Shown piece by piece: positions 7,112-14,664 of a stretch of 43,008 nucleotides of DNA. Origin of the DNA: an uncultured Oscillospiraceae bacterium. GTDB lineage: Bacteria > Bacillota > Clostridia > Oscillospirales > Ruminococcaceae. The stretch covers positions 1 through 43,008 of the forward strand of contig CAJTQM010000010.1 of assembly GCA_910578255.1 (NCBI GenBank), read 5' to 3'. Under the pieces are notes generated by a model, which saw only the letters and a list, made by a program, of their open reading frames with translations, searched no databases and had not been told where the DNA came from. The position numbers and the translations under genes were made by a program. Within the stretch, counting starts at the first letter, position 1. Every line of letters begins with the position of its first letter.

Positions 7112-8142
7112 GAAACCCTCACAAAGTTCTGGAGAAGGAAATAGAAAAGCAGCAGCATCCCGATGATCATCGGAACAGAGGAAAAGAATACGCCAAGTTT
7201 TTTCCCTAAGTGCATCCAGGTTTGGGCGGGGTACAGTCCCAAAGAACCGCGGTTTCGCAGAATCAAAAACAATAGCGACCCAACGCCGGTAAAAATCCAG
7301 AAAATCAGATAGACAAGCGAGATGACAATAAGGGCCTGTTCAGAGAAGGTGGCCGTAAGAATACTCATAACGCCGGCGGAAAAGTTAATGCAGGCGTGCA
7401 GCACCATAGAGATCCGAAGCGAACCGGTGCGCAGAACCAGATAGCCCAGCCAAAGACCCAGCAAAAACGCGTAGGGCGCTTGGATCATGTTCAGGTGGAA
7501 AAGGCCGAATAAAATGGAGGAAACCAGCAGGGCAAAACCGTCGCCGAACCGGCGCAGAGATTGCATAAGAATCCCCCGGAAGGCAATTTCCTCAAAAATC
7601 GGCGGCAGCACCGCTAGCATAATAAAATATAAAATCGTTCCCGGTACCGTCATCGGAACCGAAACGTCGCTGGATACCGGCTGATATCCGATCAGCGTAA
7701 AGAGAATCGACAAAATCGAGGTGAATATCGACCCAATAATCGAAATCGAAAAAGTAACAGGGATGCATAACAGCACCTTGCCGGCCGGTACCGGCCGGAA
7801 GGGAACCGCCGCCTTCCAGGGCATCCGCAAAAGCAGCATATAGGCGCCGTAAGCGATAGAAAAAGTCAGGATGTAGGCCAGAATGCTGGAAAGATAGTAG
7901 ATGACTTCCGAGTTGCCGAAGGGGGGCCGATGAAAAAATTGGTAGGACAGCTGAATTAGAAAATTTAAAAGGTTTGAAATCACTACGCTGGCTGCAAAAT
8001 ACAGGATAGTGGCGATCCCAAAGAATAGGGAAGTCTGCCGTAAACGACGTTTTTCCTGCAAATAGGCCGGGTTGAAAACCGGCGGCACAGGGGGCGGGGA
8101 AGAATTCTGAGGCCCGGCAGAGGGCATTTGATAGGGAGTCAT
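7108..8142 (-). CDS. CPBP family intramembrane glutamic endopeptidase (CAAX protease-like)
   Basis: The start is set at ATG 8142 because GAAGGAGGAAACAAGACC directly precedes it; the upstream in-frame extension carries no such signal and covers the promoter. The 344-residue protein has a proline-rich cytoplasmic N-terminus (SSPPPVPPVFNPAYL) and about eight membrane segments. The CPBP motifs are EEIAFRG (EExxxR type), FGLFHLN (FxxxH type) and HACINF (HxxxN type). The family includes Rce1-like prenyl proteases and bacterial membrane proteins tied to bacteriocin immunity and regulated proteolysis; its substrate here is unknown. It is followed by tadA with a 4-base overlap. Its leader carries the repeated promoter-leader element described separately. 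Confidence 0.88.
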   Translation of the reverse strand: MTPYQMPSAGPQNSSPPPVPPVFNPAYLQEKRRLRQTSLFFGIATILYFAASVVISNLLNFLIQLSYQFFHRPPFGNSEVIYYLSSILAYILTFSIAYGAYMLLLRMPWKAAVPFRPVPAGKVLLCIPVTFSISIIGSIFTSILSILFTLIGYQPVSSDVSVPMTVPGTILYFIMLAVLPPIFEEIAFRGILMQSLRRFGDGFALLVSSILFGLFHLNMIQAPYAFLLGLWLGYLVLRTGSLRISMVLHACINFSAGVMSILTATFSEQALIVISLVYLIFWIFTGVGSLLFLILRNRGSLGLYPAQTWMHLGKKLGVFFSSVPMIIGMLLLFYFLLQNFVRVS

Positions 8143-8303
8143 GGTCTTGTTTCCTCCTTCTATTTTGGCAGCCGCCGCAAAAGACGGCTTATAAAATGCG
8201 GCAGAATCGTGATGGAATCGGCCTTGCCTGTAAGGCGGCCATGAAGATCTAAGGATAATAGCGACTCTGTCGCTATTATACCATGAAGGCGAAACCCTGT
8301 CAT
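8143..8303 (-). promoter_or_regulatory. Promoter and structured leader of the CPBP-tadA operon (element copy A)
   Basis: On the minus strand ATGACA (8303-8298) and TATAAT (8280-8275) are 17 bases apart. The -10 lies inside a perfect inverted repeat with 11-bp arms and a 3-base centre (8255-8265 and 8269-8279). Downstream come CTTAGATCTTCATGGCC and a hairpin GCCT-TAC-AGGC within GGCC arms (8220-8240). These parts recur at 23841-23907 and in related form at 16897-17019. Near the ribosome binding site a GGCGGC (8176-8171) is complementary to GCCGCC of the hairpin (8239-8234), so an alternative fold is possible. The promoter call is good; regulation by structure is a hypothesis. Confidence 0.6.
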
Positions 8304-8473
8304 GGTATTTTCGACAAAAAAGGAAAAAAGCCGGCCGGGATCCTTCGGCGGTGCAGGCAGGGATACATGAAAGCGGCGGTTCTTCATACAATACAAAAGA
8401 AAACGCCCGCCTTTTGGATGGAAAAATCCCGGCCTGCCGGCAGCTGTTTTTTCTTTCCATCCGGTTTAAAATA

Positions 8474-8482
8474 TGCTATAAT
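8474..8482 (+). promoter_or_regulatory. Extended -10 promoter for the NUDIX gene
   Basis: TGC TATAAT at 8474-8482 is an extended -10 box, with only a T-rich stretch at the -35 position. It would give a leader of about 75 bases. The rest of the 421-base divergent spacer (8143-8563) holds element copy A on the other strand and nothing else I can identify. Confidence 0.45.
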
Positions 8483-8563
8483 CTGTTTTGTATGCTGTAT
8501 TTGTTGGATCTTGCTGCTTTCGCTTACAGCAGGCGGGATAAAAGCAAAAAAGGAGGTTCTCCT

Positions 8564-8980
8564 GTGAAGCGGGAAAAATCCTGCGGTGCGCTGGTCTACC
8601 GCATAATGCCAAACGGCCAGAAAGAGCTTTTGTTTATCAAGCACCGGCACGGCGCCCACTGGTCCTTCCCCAAAGGGCACATGGAAGAAGGGGAAAATGA
8701 GATACAGACCGCCCTTCGGGAGGTAAAGGAGGAAACCGGGCTGGACATTGATCTGGAGGGGGACTTTCGCCATAGCGTAGAATATTATCCCAAGCCCAAT
8801 GTGAAAAAACAGGTGGTTTACTTTTTGGGCCATGCCAAAAGCGACCGGGTCGTCCGGCAGGAGGAGGAGATCGACGAAACCCGCTGGATTCCTCTGGAGC
8901 AGGCCCATTCCTGGGTCACTTTCCGCAACGACAAAAACCTGATCAGCAAGGCAAAAAAGATTTTACAGCCGAAGAAATAG
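8564..8980 (+). CDS. NUDIX hydrolase, diadenosine tetraphosphatase-like
   Basis: The start is GTG 8564, five bases after AGGAGGTTCT; a longer in-frame extension upstream overlaps the promoter and is rejected. The 138-residue protein contains the NUDIX box GHMEEGENEIQTALREVKEETG (Gx5Ex7REUxEExGU) at about 38-60. It also has SCGALVYR at the N-terminus and HWSFPKGH just before the box, the pattern of asymmetric Ap4A hydrolases and related MutT-like enzymes. Expected substrates are dinucleoside polyphosphates or damaged nucleotides. The TrkH gene follows after 31 bases, so the two could share a transcript. Confidence 0.9.
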   Translation: MKREKSCGALVYRIMPNGQKELLFIKHRHGAHWSFPKGHMEEGENEIQTALREVKEETGLDIDLEGDFRHSVEYYPKPNVKKQVVYFLGHAKSDRVVRQEEEIDETRWIPLEQAHSWVTFRNDKNLISKAKKILQPKK

Positions 8981-9011
8981 ACGCTTACAAAAAGAAAGGA
9001 CGTCTTGGTGT

Positions 9012-10373
9012 ATGCCAAAAAAGCAGTTTTCTTTGTCCACCAGCCCCGCGCGGGTGATTGCCGGCAGCTTTTTAGGGGTGATTCTGACCGGCACGCTTAT
9101 TTTAATGCTGCCGGCCTGTGCCAAAAGCGGCAGAGTCACCCCTTTTTTCGACGCACTTTTTACCGCCACCTCCGCCACCTGTGTGACCGGGTTGGTGGTG
9201 GTGGATACCTATACCCACTGGACCTTTTTGGGCCAGGGGGTCATTCTGGCGCTGATCCAGATCGGCGGCCTGGGGTTGGTTACGCTGACCCTGTTTTTTA
9301 ACCTGCTGATCCGTCGGCGGCTGGGCCTTCGGAACCTTCAGCTGGCCCAGGAATCCACCAGCGCCAGCAATTTTGAGGATACGCCCCGGCTGCTTCGGGG
9401 GATCGTGGGCATTTCCCTGGCGGTGGAGGGAATCGGTGCGCTCCTTTTTCTGCCCGCATTTGTCCCCAGGTATGGGCGGGAGGGGATTTTTATCTCGGTG
9501 TTCACCTCTATTTCCGCTTTCTGCAACGCGGGCTTTGACCTGCTGGGCCGGGAAGGGGCTTATTCCTCTTTGACCCACTATAACGGCAGCTATGTGCTTT
9601 TGGTGGCGGCGGCCCTGGTCATCATCGGCGGATTGGGTTTTATGGTGCTGTTTGACCTGCTGGGCTGGCGCAAAAAGAAAAAACTCAGCCTCCACAGCCG
9701 GGTGGTCCTTCTCTCCACCGCCTGTCTGCTGCTGGCCGGAACCGTTGGATTCGCCGCCCTGGAGTGGAACAATCCCGCCACTTTAGGCGGACTGCCCTTT
9801 TGGCAGAAGCTTAACGCCGCCTTTTTCCAATCGGTTTCCACCCGAACCGCCGGCTTTAACAGCGTCGATTTCGCCTCGATGGGTGAGGTCACCAAGTTTT
9901 TGTCCATCGGCCTGATGTTCATCGGCGCGGCGCCCGGCTCCACCGGCGGCGGCATCAAGGTGACCACCGTGGTGGTAGTGGCGATGACCGCCGTTTCGGT
10001 GGCCCGAGGCTACGAGGATACGGTGATTATGAAGCGCAAAATCAAGCGGCAGACGGTCAATCGGGCGCTGACAGTGGTGCTGACCGGCTTTCTGGTGATT
10101 TTGCTGGTCAGCGGGGTGATCGTCTACACCACCCACAGCGGCTCAACCGTTTCCGCCGTGGACGCTCTGTTTGAATCCACCTCCGCCTTTGCCACCGTGG
10201 GGCTTTCTGCGGGGATTACCGGCATCGCCAACCTGCCCTCCCGGCTTTTGTTGATCGTCACCATGTTCGTAGGCCGCATCGGTCCGGTGGCTTTTTTGAT
10301 GTCGCTGGCAGCAGGCGCCAGAAAGGTCAACAAAAAACAGGTAATGCCCGAAGGGCAGATTAACGTCGGATAA
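9012..10373 (+). CDS. TrkH/KtrB family potassium uptake channel subunit
   Basis: The 453-residue membrane protein has the four-repeat TrkH/KtrB fold. Its P-loops are visible as SATCVTGLVVVDT, SISAFCNAGFD, SVSTRTAGFNSVD and ESTSAFATVGLS, each with the filter glycine. APGSTGGGIKVTT lies in the third repeat, the gating-loop region of Ktr/Trk channels. It imports K+ (or Na+-coupled K+) across the cell membrane. The cytoplasmic RCK partner (TrkA/KtrA) that normally accompanies it is not adjacent, so it must be encoded elsewhere. Length is typical of KtrB. AGAAAGGACG precedes the ATG. Confidence 0.93.
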   Translation: MPKKQFSLSTSPARVIAGSFLGVILTGTLILMLPACAKSGRVTPFFDALFTATSATCVTGLVVVDTYTHWTFLGQGVILALIQIGGLGLVTLTLFFNLLIRRRLGLRNLQLAQESTSASNFEDTPRLLRGIVGISLAVEGIGALLFLPAFVPRYGREGIFISVFTSISAFCNAGFDLLGREGAYSSLTHYNGSYVLLVAAALVIIGGLGFMVLFDLLGWRKKKKLSLHSRVVLLSTACLLLAGTVGFAALEWNNPATLGGLPFWQKLNAAFFQSVSTRTAGFNSVDFASMGEVTKFLSIGLMFIGAAPGSTGGGIKVTTVVVVAMTAVSVARGYEDTVIMKRKIKRQTVNRALTVVLTGFLVILLVSGVIVYTTHSGSTVSAVDALFESTSAFATVGLSAGITGIANLPSRLLLIVTMFVGRIGPVAFLMSLAAGARKVNKKQVMPEGQINVG

Positions 10374-10398
10374 TTTGACAGATTAGGAGGTTTTCATC

Positions 10399-10884
10399 AT
10401 GCAGATCAGGCACACCAGGCCGGAGGATATGGACGTTCTGCTGGCCCTTTACGAGGACGCCCGGCGGTTTATGGCCCAGAACGGCAACCCCAACCAGTGG
10501 GTGAAGGGCTATCCGGGCCGCCAGCAGTTGGAACAGGACATGGCCGCCGGCGGCAGCTATGTCTGCATCGATGAAGACCGGATCGTCGGCACCTTCTTTT
10601 TTACCGTCGGCGAGGAGCCGGCCTACCGCCGGATCGAAAACGGACAGTGGCTCAACGACCGGCCCTATGGGGTCGTACACCGGATCACCGCGGCCGCCGG
10701 AACCCGGGGAGTCGCCTCTTTTTGCCTGGCCTGGTGCTTTTCCCAGTGGAGGAATATCCGCATTGATACCCATCGGGACAATCTTCCCATGCAGAAGGCC
10801 CTGGCCAAAAACGGCTACCAGCGCTGCGGGATCATCCATCTGGCGGACGGCTCCGAGCGGATTGCCTTTCAAAAAGAACAATGA
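10399..10884 (+). CDS. GNAT family N-acetyltransferase
   Basis: The 161-residue protein starts with MQIRHTRPEDMDVLLALYEDARRFM, the usual beta-1/alpha-1 opening of GNAT enzymes. It continues with YVCIDEDRIVGTFFF (beta-2/3) and VVHRITAAAGTRGVASFCL, which replaces the acetyl-CoA loop Q/RxxGxG/A in degenerate form. IRIDTHRDNLPMQKALAKNGYQRCGIIH is the classic C-terminal motif B. The substrate cannot be inferred. It lies 25 bases after the channel gene behind an AGGAGG site and is followed by a strong terminator, so it closes the NUDIX-trkH operon. Confidence 0.85.
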   Translation: MQIRHTRPEDMDVLLALYEDARRFMAQNGNPNQWVKGYPGRQQLEQDMAAGGSYVCIDEDRIVGTFFFTVGEEPAYRRIENGQWLNDRPYGVVHRITAAAGTRGVASFCLAWCFSQWRNIRIDTHRDNLPMQKALAKNGYQRCGIIHLADGSERIAFQKEQ

Positions 10885-10900
10885 TAGAATAGACAAGTCT

Positions 10901-10931
10901 AAAGGACGGGGATTTTTCCCCGTCCTTTTTT
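10901..10931 (+). terminator. Intrinsic terminator after the acetyltransferase gene
   Basis: A perfect 12-bp stem (AAAGGACGGGGA with its complement) with a TTTT loop runs into a T tract, 17 bases after the stop codon. Confidence 0.92.
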
Positions 10932-11046
10932 GTCGCAGCGGGCCTGTCGCCGACGTAAATTTACACAAAACCGCGCCGGTCACAAAGAGAAAAGCAATAA
11001 AAATTCACAAATCATCAGATGAATTGAATATTTTTGCAGGAAAACC

Positions 11047-11082
11047 TTGATTTTATACAGAATATATGTATAATTATAAAAA
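11047..11082 (+). promoter_or_regulatory. argG promoter overlapped by an ARG-box-like site
   Basis: TTGATT (11047-11052) and TATAAT (11069-11074) are separated by 16 bases. The 18 bases at 11065-11082 match the ArgR/AhrC consensus TNTGNATWWWWATNCANA at all positions but one, and they cover the -10 box, where an arginine-dependent repressor would block initiation. The A/T richness of the site makes a chance match possible, so the operator is tentative while the promoter is more secure. The leader to argG is about 50 bases. Confidence 0.55.
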
Positions 11083-11129
11083 AAGAATCGACGGTTTGCT
11101 AAAAGAAAAACGAAAAGGAGAAATGGAAG

Positions 11130-12353
11130 ATGACCCAATATAAAAAGATTGTGCTGGCGTATTCCGGGGGATTGGATACCTCGGTGATCATTCCATGGCT
11201 GAAAGAGCATTATGAGGGCTGCGAGGTAGTGGCCGTAGCGGCGGACGTGGGCCAGGGCGCGGAACTTTCGGGCCTGGAGGATAAGGCGGTGAAAACCGGC
11301 GCTTCCAAGCTGTATATTCTGGACATGAAAGAGGAGTTTGTAAACGACTATATTATTCCCACCATGCAGGCGGGCGCGATATACGAAAGCAAGTACCTTT
11401 TGGGAACCTCTTTTGCGCGGCCGATTATCGCCAAAAAAATTGTGGAAATCGCCAAAAAGGAAAAAGCCGACGCCATCGCCCACGGCTGCACCGGAAAGGG
11501 AAACGATCAGGTCCGGTTCGAGTTGGCCATCAAGGCCTTTGCGCCCAATATGCCCATTATCGCCCCCTGGCGGACCTGGGAGATGAAGAGCCGGGACGAT
11601 GAAATCGACTACGCCAAGAAAAAGGGGATTCCTTTAAATGTCAGCCGCCAGACCAGCTATTCCAAGGATAAAAACCTCTGGCATCTGTCCCACGAGGGGC
11701 TGGATCTGGAGGATCCGGCCAACGAGCCGGACTACGACAAGATTCTGGAGATGGGTGTGTCCCCCGAAAAAGCGCCGGATCAGCCCGCTTATGTGACATT
11801 GACTTTCGAAAAAGGCGTTCCCACGGCGCTGAACGGCCAGAAAATGACCGCGCTTCAGATCATTACCGAGCTGAACAAAATCGGGGGAGCCAACGGCATC
11901 GGACTAATCGACATGGTGGAAAACCGTCTGGTAGGCATGAAGTCCAGGGGGGTGTACGAAACACCCGGCGGAACCATCCTCTATGCCGCCCACGACCTTT
12001 TGGAAACCCTTTGTCTGGACCGGGACACCCAGCATTATAAACAGCAGGTGGCGCTCAAGTTCGCCGAGTTGGTCTACTACGGCCAGTGGTTCACCCCCTT
12101 ACGGGAGGCGCTCAGCGCTTTTGTTAGCACCACCCAGCAAACGGTCACCGGCCAGGTGAAGCTGAAACTTTACAAAGGCAACATCATCCCCGCCGGCATG
12201 ACCAGCCCCTACTCGCTGTATTCCGAGCAGATCGCAACCTTCGGTGAAGACGACGTTTACGATCAGATGGATTCTCAAGGCTTTATCAACCTGTTCGGCC
12301 TGCCGATTAAGGTAAAGGCCATGTTGGATGAAACACTAGGCAAATCTCTGTGA
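11130..12353 (+). CDS. argG: Argininosuccinate synthase
   Basis: The 407-residue protein is a full-length ArgG. AYSGGLDTSVI (10-20) is the N-type ATP pyrophosphatase P-loop. It is followed by EVVAVAADVGQG, AHGCTGKGNDQVRFE, NVSRQTSYSKDKNLWHLSHEG and GVYETPGGTILYAAH, all conserved aspartate- and citrulline-binding segments. It condenses citrulline and aspartate with ATP to argininosuccinate. argH follows after 89 bases, giving the last two steps of arginine synthesis; no other arg genes are present here. AAAAGGAGAAATGGAAG precedes the ATG. Confidence 0.97.
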   Translation: MTQYKKIVLAYSGGLDTSVIIPWLKEHYEGCEVVAVAADVGQGAELSGLEDKAVKTGASKLYILDMKEEFVNDYIIPTMQAGAIYESKYLLGTSFARPIIAKKIVEIAKKEKADAIAHGCTGKGNDQVRFELAIKAFAPNMPIIAPWRTWEMKSRDDEIDYAKKKGIPLNVSRQTSYSKDKNLWHLSHEGLDLEDPANEPDYDKILEMGVSPEKAPDQPAYVTLTFEKGVPTALNGQKMTALQIITELNKIGGANGIGLIDMVENRLVGMKSRGVYETPGGTILYAAHDLLETLCLDRDTQHYKQQVALKFAELVYYGQWFTPLREALSAFVSTTQQTVTGQVKLKLYKGNIIPAGMTSPYSLYSEQIATFGEDDVYDQMDSQGFINLFGLPIKVKAMLDETLGKSL

Positions 12354-12374
12354 TTCGTGGTAGAATAGGAATGA

Positions 12375-12404
12375 CAAGGCGCGCTTTGTCCCAAGCGCGC
12401 CTTG
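12375..12404 (+). other. Perfect 12-bp hairpin between argG and argH
   Basis: CAAGGCGCGCTT (12375-12386) and AAGCGCGCCTTG (12393-12404) pair perfectly around a six-base loop. No T tract follows, so it is not a standard intrinsic terminator. It could be an RNA-stabilising or processing hairpin that sets different argG and argH levels. Confidence 0.65.
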
Positions 12405-12442
12405 CCTATGTGCGAAAATGACCGTTTAGGAGGAATTTTACA

Positions 12443-13825
12443 ATGGTGCTTTGGTCCGGAAGATTTTCCAAGGAGCTCGATAAGCAGGTCAACGATTTTA
12501 ATTCGTCTATCTCTTTTGACAACCGGATGTATGCCCAGGATATCAAAGGCAGCATCGCCCACGCTGCGATGCTGGCCCGGCAGGGCATCCTCTCCCAGGA
12601 GGATCAAAAGGCGATTACGGCGGGCTTGAACGGGATTTTAGGGGACATCGAAAGCGGAAAGCTGGCCTTTGACCCCGCCGCCGAGGATATCCATATGTTT
12701 GTGGAGGCGGAGCTGACCGCCCGCATCGGCGACGCAGGCAAACGTCTGCACACCGCCCGCAGCCGCAACGACCAGGTAGCGCTGGACATGAAGCTGTATT
12801 TCCACGACGAAATCGGCCGGCTTCTCTCGCTGTGCCGGGAGTTGATCGAGACGCTTTTAGAAAAGGCGCAGGCCCACACCGAAACGGTGATGCCGGGCTA
12901 CACCCATCTGCAAAGGGGGCAGCCCACTACCTTCGCCCACCACCTGATGGCCTATGTCCAGATGTTTTTGCGGGATATTCAGCGCATGCAGGACTGCGAC
13001 AAGCGCCTGTTGGACACCATGCCTTTGGGTAGCGGCGCCGCTTTCGGCACGACCTATCCCATCGACCGGCAAATGACCGCTCAGCTTCTGGGCTTTACCG
13101 GCATTTCCCAAAACAGCATCGACGGCGTGTCCGACCGGGACTACGCCCTGGAATTGGCCAGCGCTCTTTCCATTTTCATGATGCACCTGTCCCGTTTTTC
13201 CGAGGAGGTCATCCTCTGGTGCAGCTGGGAATTTCGGTTTATGGAACTGGACGACGCCTTTTCCACCGGCTCTTCGATTATGCCGCAGAAAAAGAATCCG
13301 GACATCACAGAATTGATCCGGGGAAAAACCGGCCGGGTCTATGGCGATCTGACCACCCTTTTGACCATGATGAAGGGCCTGCCTCTGGCCTATAATAAGG
13401 ACATGCAGGAGGATAAGGAAGCGCTGTTCGACGCGGTGGACACGGTAAAACTGTGTGTTTCCACCTTTATCCCCATGCTCAAGAGCGCCCGGGTGCTTAC
13501 GGAAAATATGCGCCGTGCGGCGGCCCAGGGCTTTATCAACGCCACCGATCTGGCGGATTATCTGGTCAAAAAGGGCCTGCCCTTCCGCGACGCGCATCAG
13601 GTTTCCGGGCAGCTGGTGGCCTACTGCATCAAAGAGGGGATGGTTTTAGAGGATCTTTCGCTTGCAACGCTTAAAGAGCATTCCTCGTTGTTCGAAGAGG
13701 ATGTTTACCAGGCCATCTCGCTGGATACCTGCGTAAAGGAGCGAAAATCCGCCGGCGGCCCCGCGCCGGAAGAGGTAAAAAGGCAGATTGCCCTGGCCAA
13801 AGAAACGCTGGCCGCGCTGCTGTAA
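12443..13825 (+). CDS. argH: Argininosuccinate lyase
   Basis: The 460-residue protein is a complete member of the fumarase/aspartase superfamily. It opens with LWSGRFSKELDKQVNDFNSSISFD. It contains HTARSRNDQVALDMKLY, GYTHLQRGQPTTFAHH and the superfamily signature GSSIMPQKKNPD (about 278-289), whose serine loop carries the catalytic base. It splits argininosuccinate into arginine and fumarate. TTAGGAGGAATTTTACA gives a good ribosome binding site. Co-transcription with argG is likely, since no promoter is evident in the 89-base gap. Confidence 0.97.
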   Translation: MVLWSGRFSKELDKQVNDFNSSISFDNRMYAQDIKGSIAHAAMLARQGILSQEDQKAITAGLNGILGDIESGKLAFDPAAEDIHMFVEAELTARIGDAGKRLHTARSRNDQVALDMKLYFHDEIGRLLSLCRELIETLLEKAQAHTETVMPGYTHLQRGQPTTFAHHLMAYVQMFLRDIQRMQDCDKRLLDTMPLGSGAAFGTTYPIDRQMTAQLLGFTGISQNSIDGVSDRDYALELASALSIFMMHLSRFSEEVILWCSWEFRFMELDDAFSTGSSIMPQKKNPDITELIRGKTGRVYGDLTTLLTMMKGLPLAYNKDMQEDKEALFDAVDTVKLCVSTFIPMLKSARVLTENMRRAAAQGFINATDLADYLVKKGLPFRDAHQVSGQLVAYCIKEGMVLEDLSLATLKEHSSLFEEDVYQAISLDTCVKERKSAGGPAPEEVKRQIALAKETLAALL

Positions 13826-13866
13826 AGGCGTGGGAAAAAACGGCAGAGGATAAAAGGGGTGGGACA

Positions 13867-14460
13867 ATGCCAAAAATTCAATGGGAGGGCAACGGCGACT
13901 GGGAAAAAAGCTTTCCGGAACTCCCTTTGCCCAAAAACGCGAAGTTGCTACAGCGGCCGGCGGACCCGGTCCGGGGGTCGACGCCTTATATGATTTTGCC
14001 GGGGATTCTCTGTTTTGCCGCCGTGTTTGTAAAAGCGCGACTGGCCGGGACCTTCCTCTTCGATCCCTGGTATGCGCCGCTGGCATTTTTGGTCGGCTTT
14101 CTGGTCGCGATGCCGCTGCACGAATGGCTCCATGGAATTTGCTATCCACGGGAGGCGGTCGTGTATATCGGCTTGTGCTTAAAACGCCTAAGGGCCTACG
14201 CGGTCTGCTTTTATCCCATCAGCAAAAGAAGGTTTATCCTGATGAGTCTGGCCCCGGCCGTCCCCGGTATACTGGCGCTGGCGGTTTTTCTCCTTTGCCC
14301 CGCCGGACAAAAACCGCTGATGAGCGTGTATATCGTCTCGGCCTTTATGGGGCTTCTTTCTCCGGCGCCGGATTATATGGATGTTTTTCTCGTGGCAAAA
14401 TCCGTGCCAAAGGGCGCGACGATTCAGGCTTCCAACCAGGGACTTTTCTGGTACCCATAG
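13867..14460 (+). CDS. DUF3267 membrane protein with an HExxH motif
   Basis: The 197-residue protein has four or five predicted membrane segments and the motif PLHEWLHG (about 82-89), an HExxH-type zinc-binding signature inside or beside a membrane helix. The overall pattern, including the later VYIVSAFMGLLSPAPDYMDVFLV segment with its possible third metal ligand Asp, matches DUF3267 (YvaJ/peptidase M50-like) proteins. These are suspected membrane zinc proteins with no proven substrate. It begins 41 bases after argH behind AAAAGGGGTGGG, so it may be the distal gene of the arginine operon, but a functional link is not evident. Confidence 0.75.
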   Translation: MPKIQWEGNGDWEKSFPELPLPKNAKLLQRPADPVRGSTPYMILPGILCFAAVFVKARLAGTFLFDPWYAPLAFLVGFLVAMPLHEWLHGICYPREAVVYIGLCLKRLRAYAVCFYPISKRRFILMSLAPAVPGILALAVFLLCPAGQKPLMSVYIVSAFMGLLSPAPDYMDVFLVAKSVPKGATIQASNQGLFWYP

Positions 14461-14548
14461 GATTTTTATCCACGAGAAGCCATCCTGCTTTGACGAAAGA
14501 AGCGCTTTTGCGCCCCTATTCCGCCGCGCATGTCATCAACTCCGAAGC

Positions 14549-14580
14549 AAAAACCGTCCGCATATCCGCGGGCGGTTTTT
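14549..14580 (+). terminator. Intrinsic terminator before spoIIP
   Basis: AAAAACCGTCCGC (14549-14561) and GCGGGCGGTTTTT (14568-14580) form a 13-pair stem, including one G-T pair, with a six-base loop and a T tail. It separates the DUF3267 gene from spoIIP. Confidence 0.82.
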
Positions 14581-14664
14581 CATATGCTTTTGGTAGCCTG
14601 CTGTATAGAATCCGCCGGGCAGACCGAGCGAAGCTGCGAAAAGCAAAAGGGGGAGGGGTTTTTG

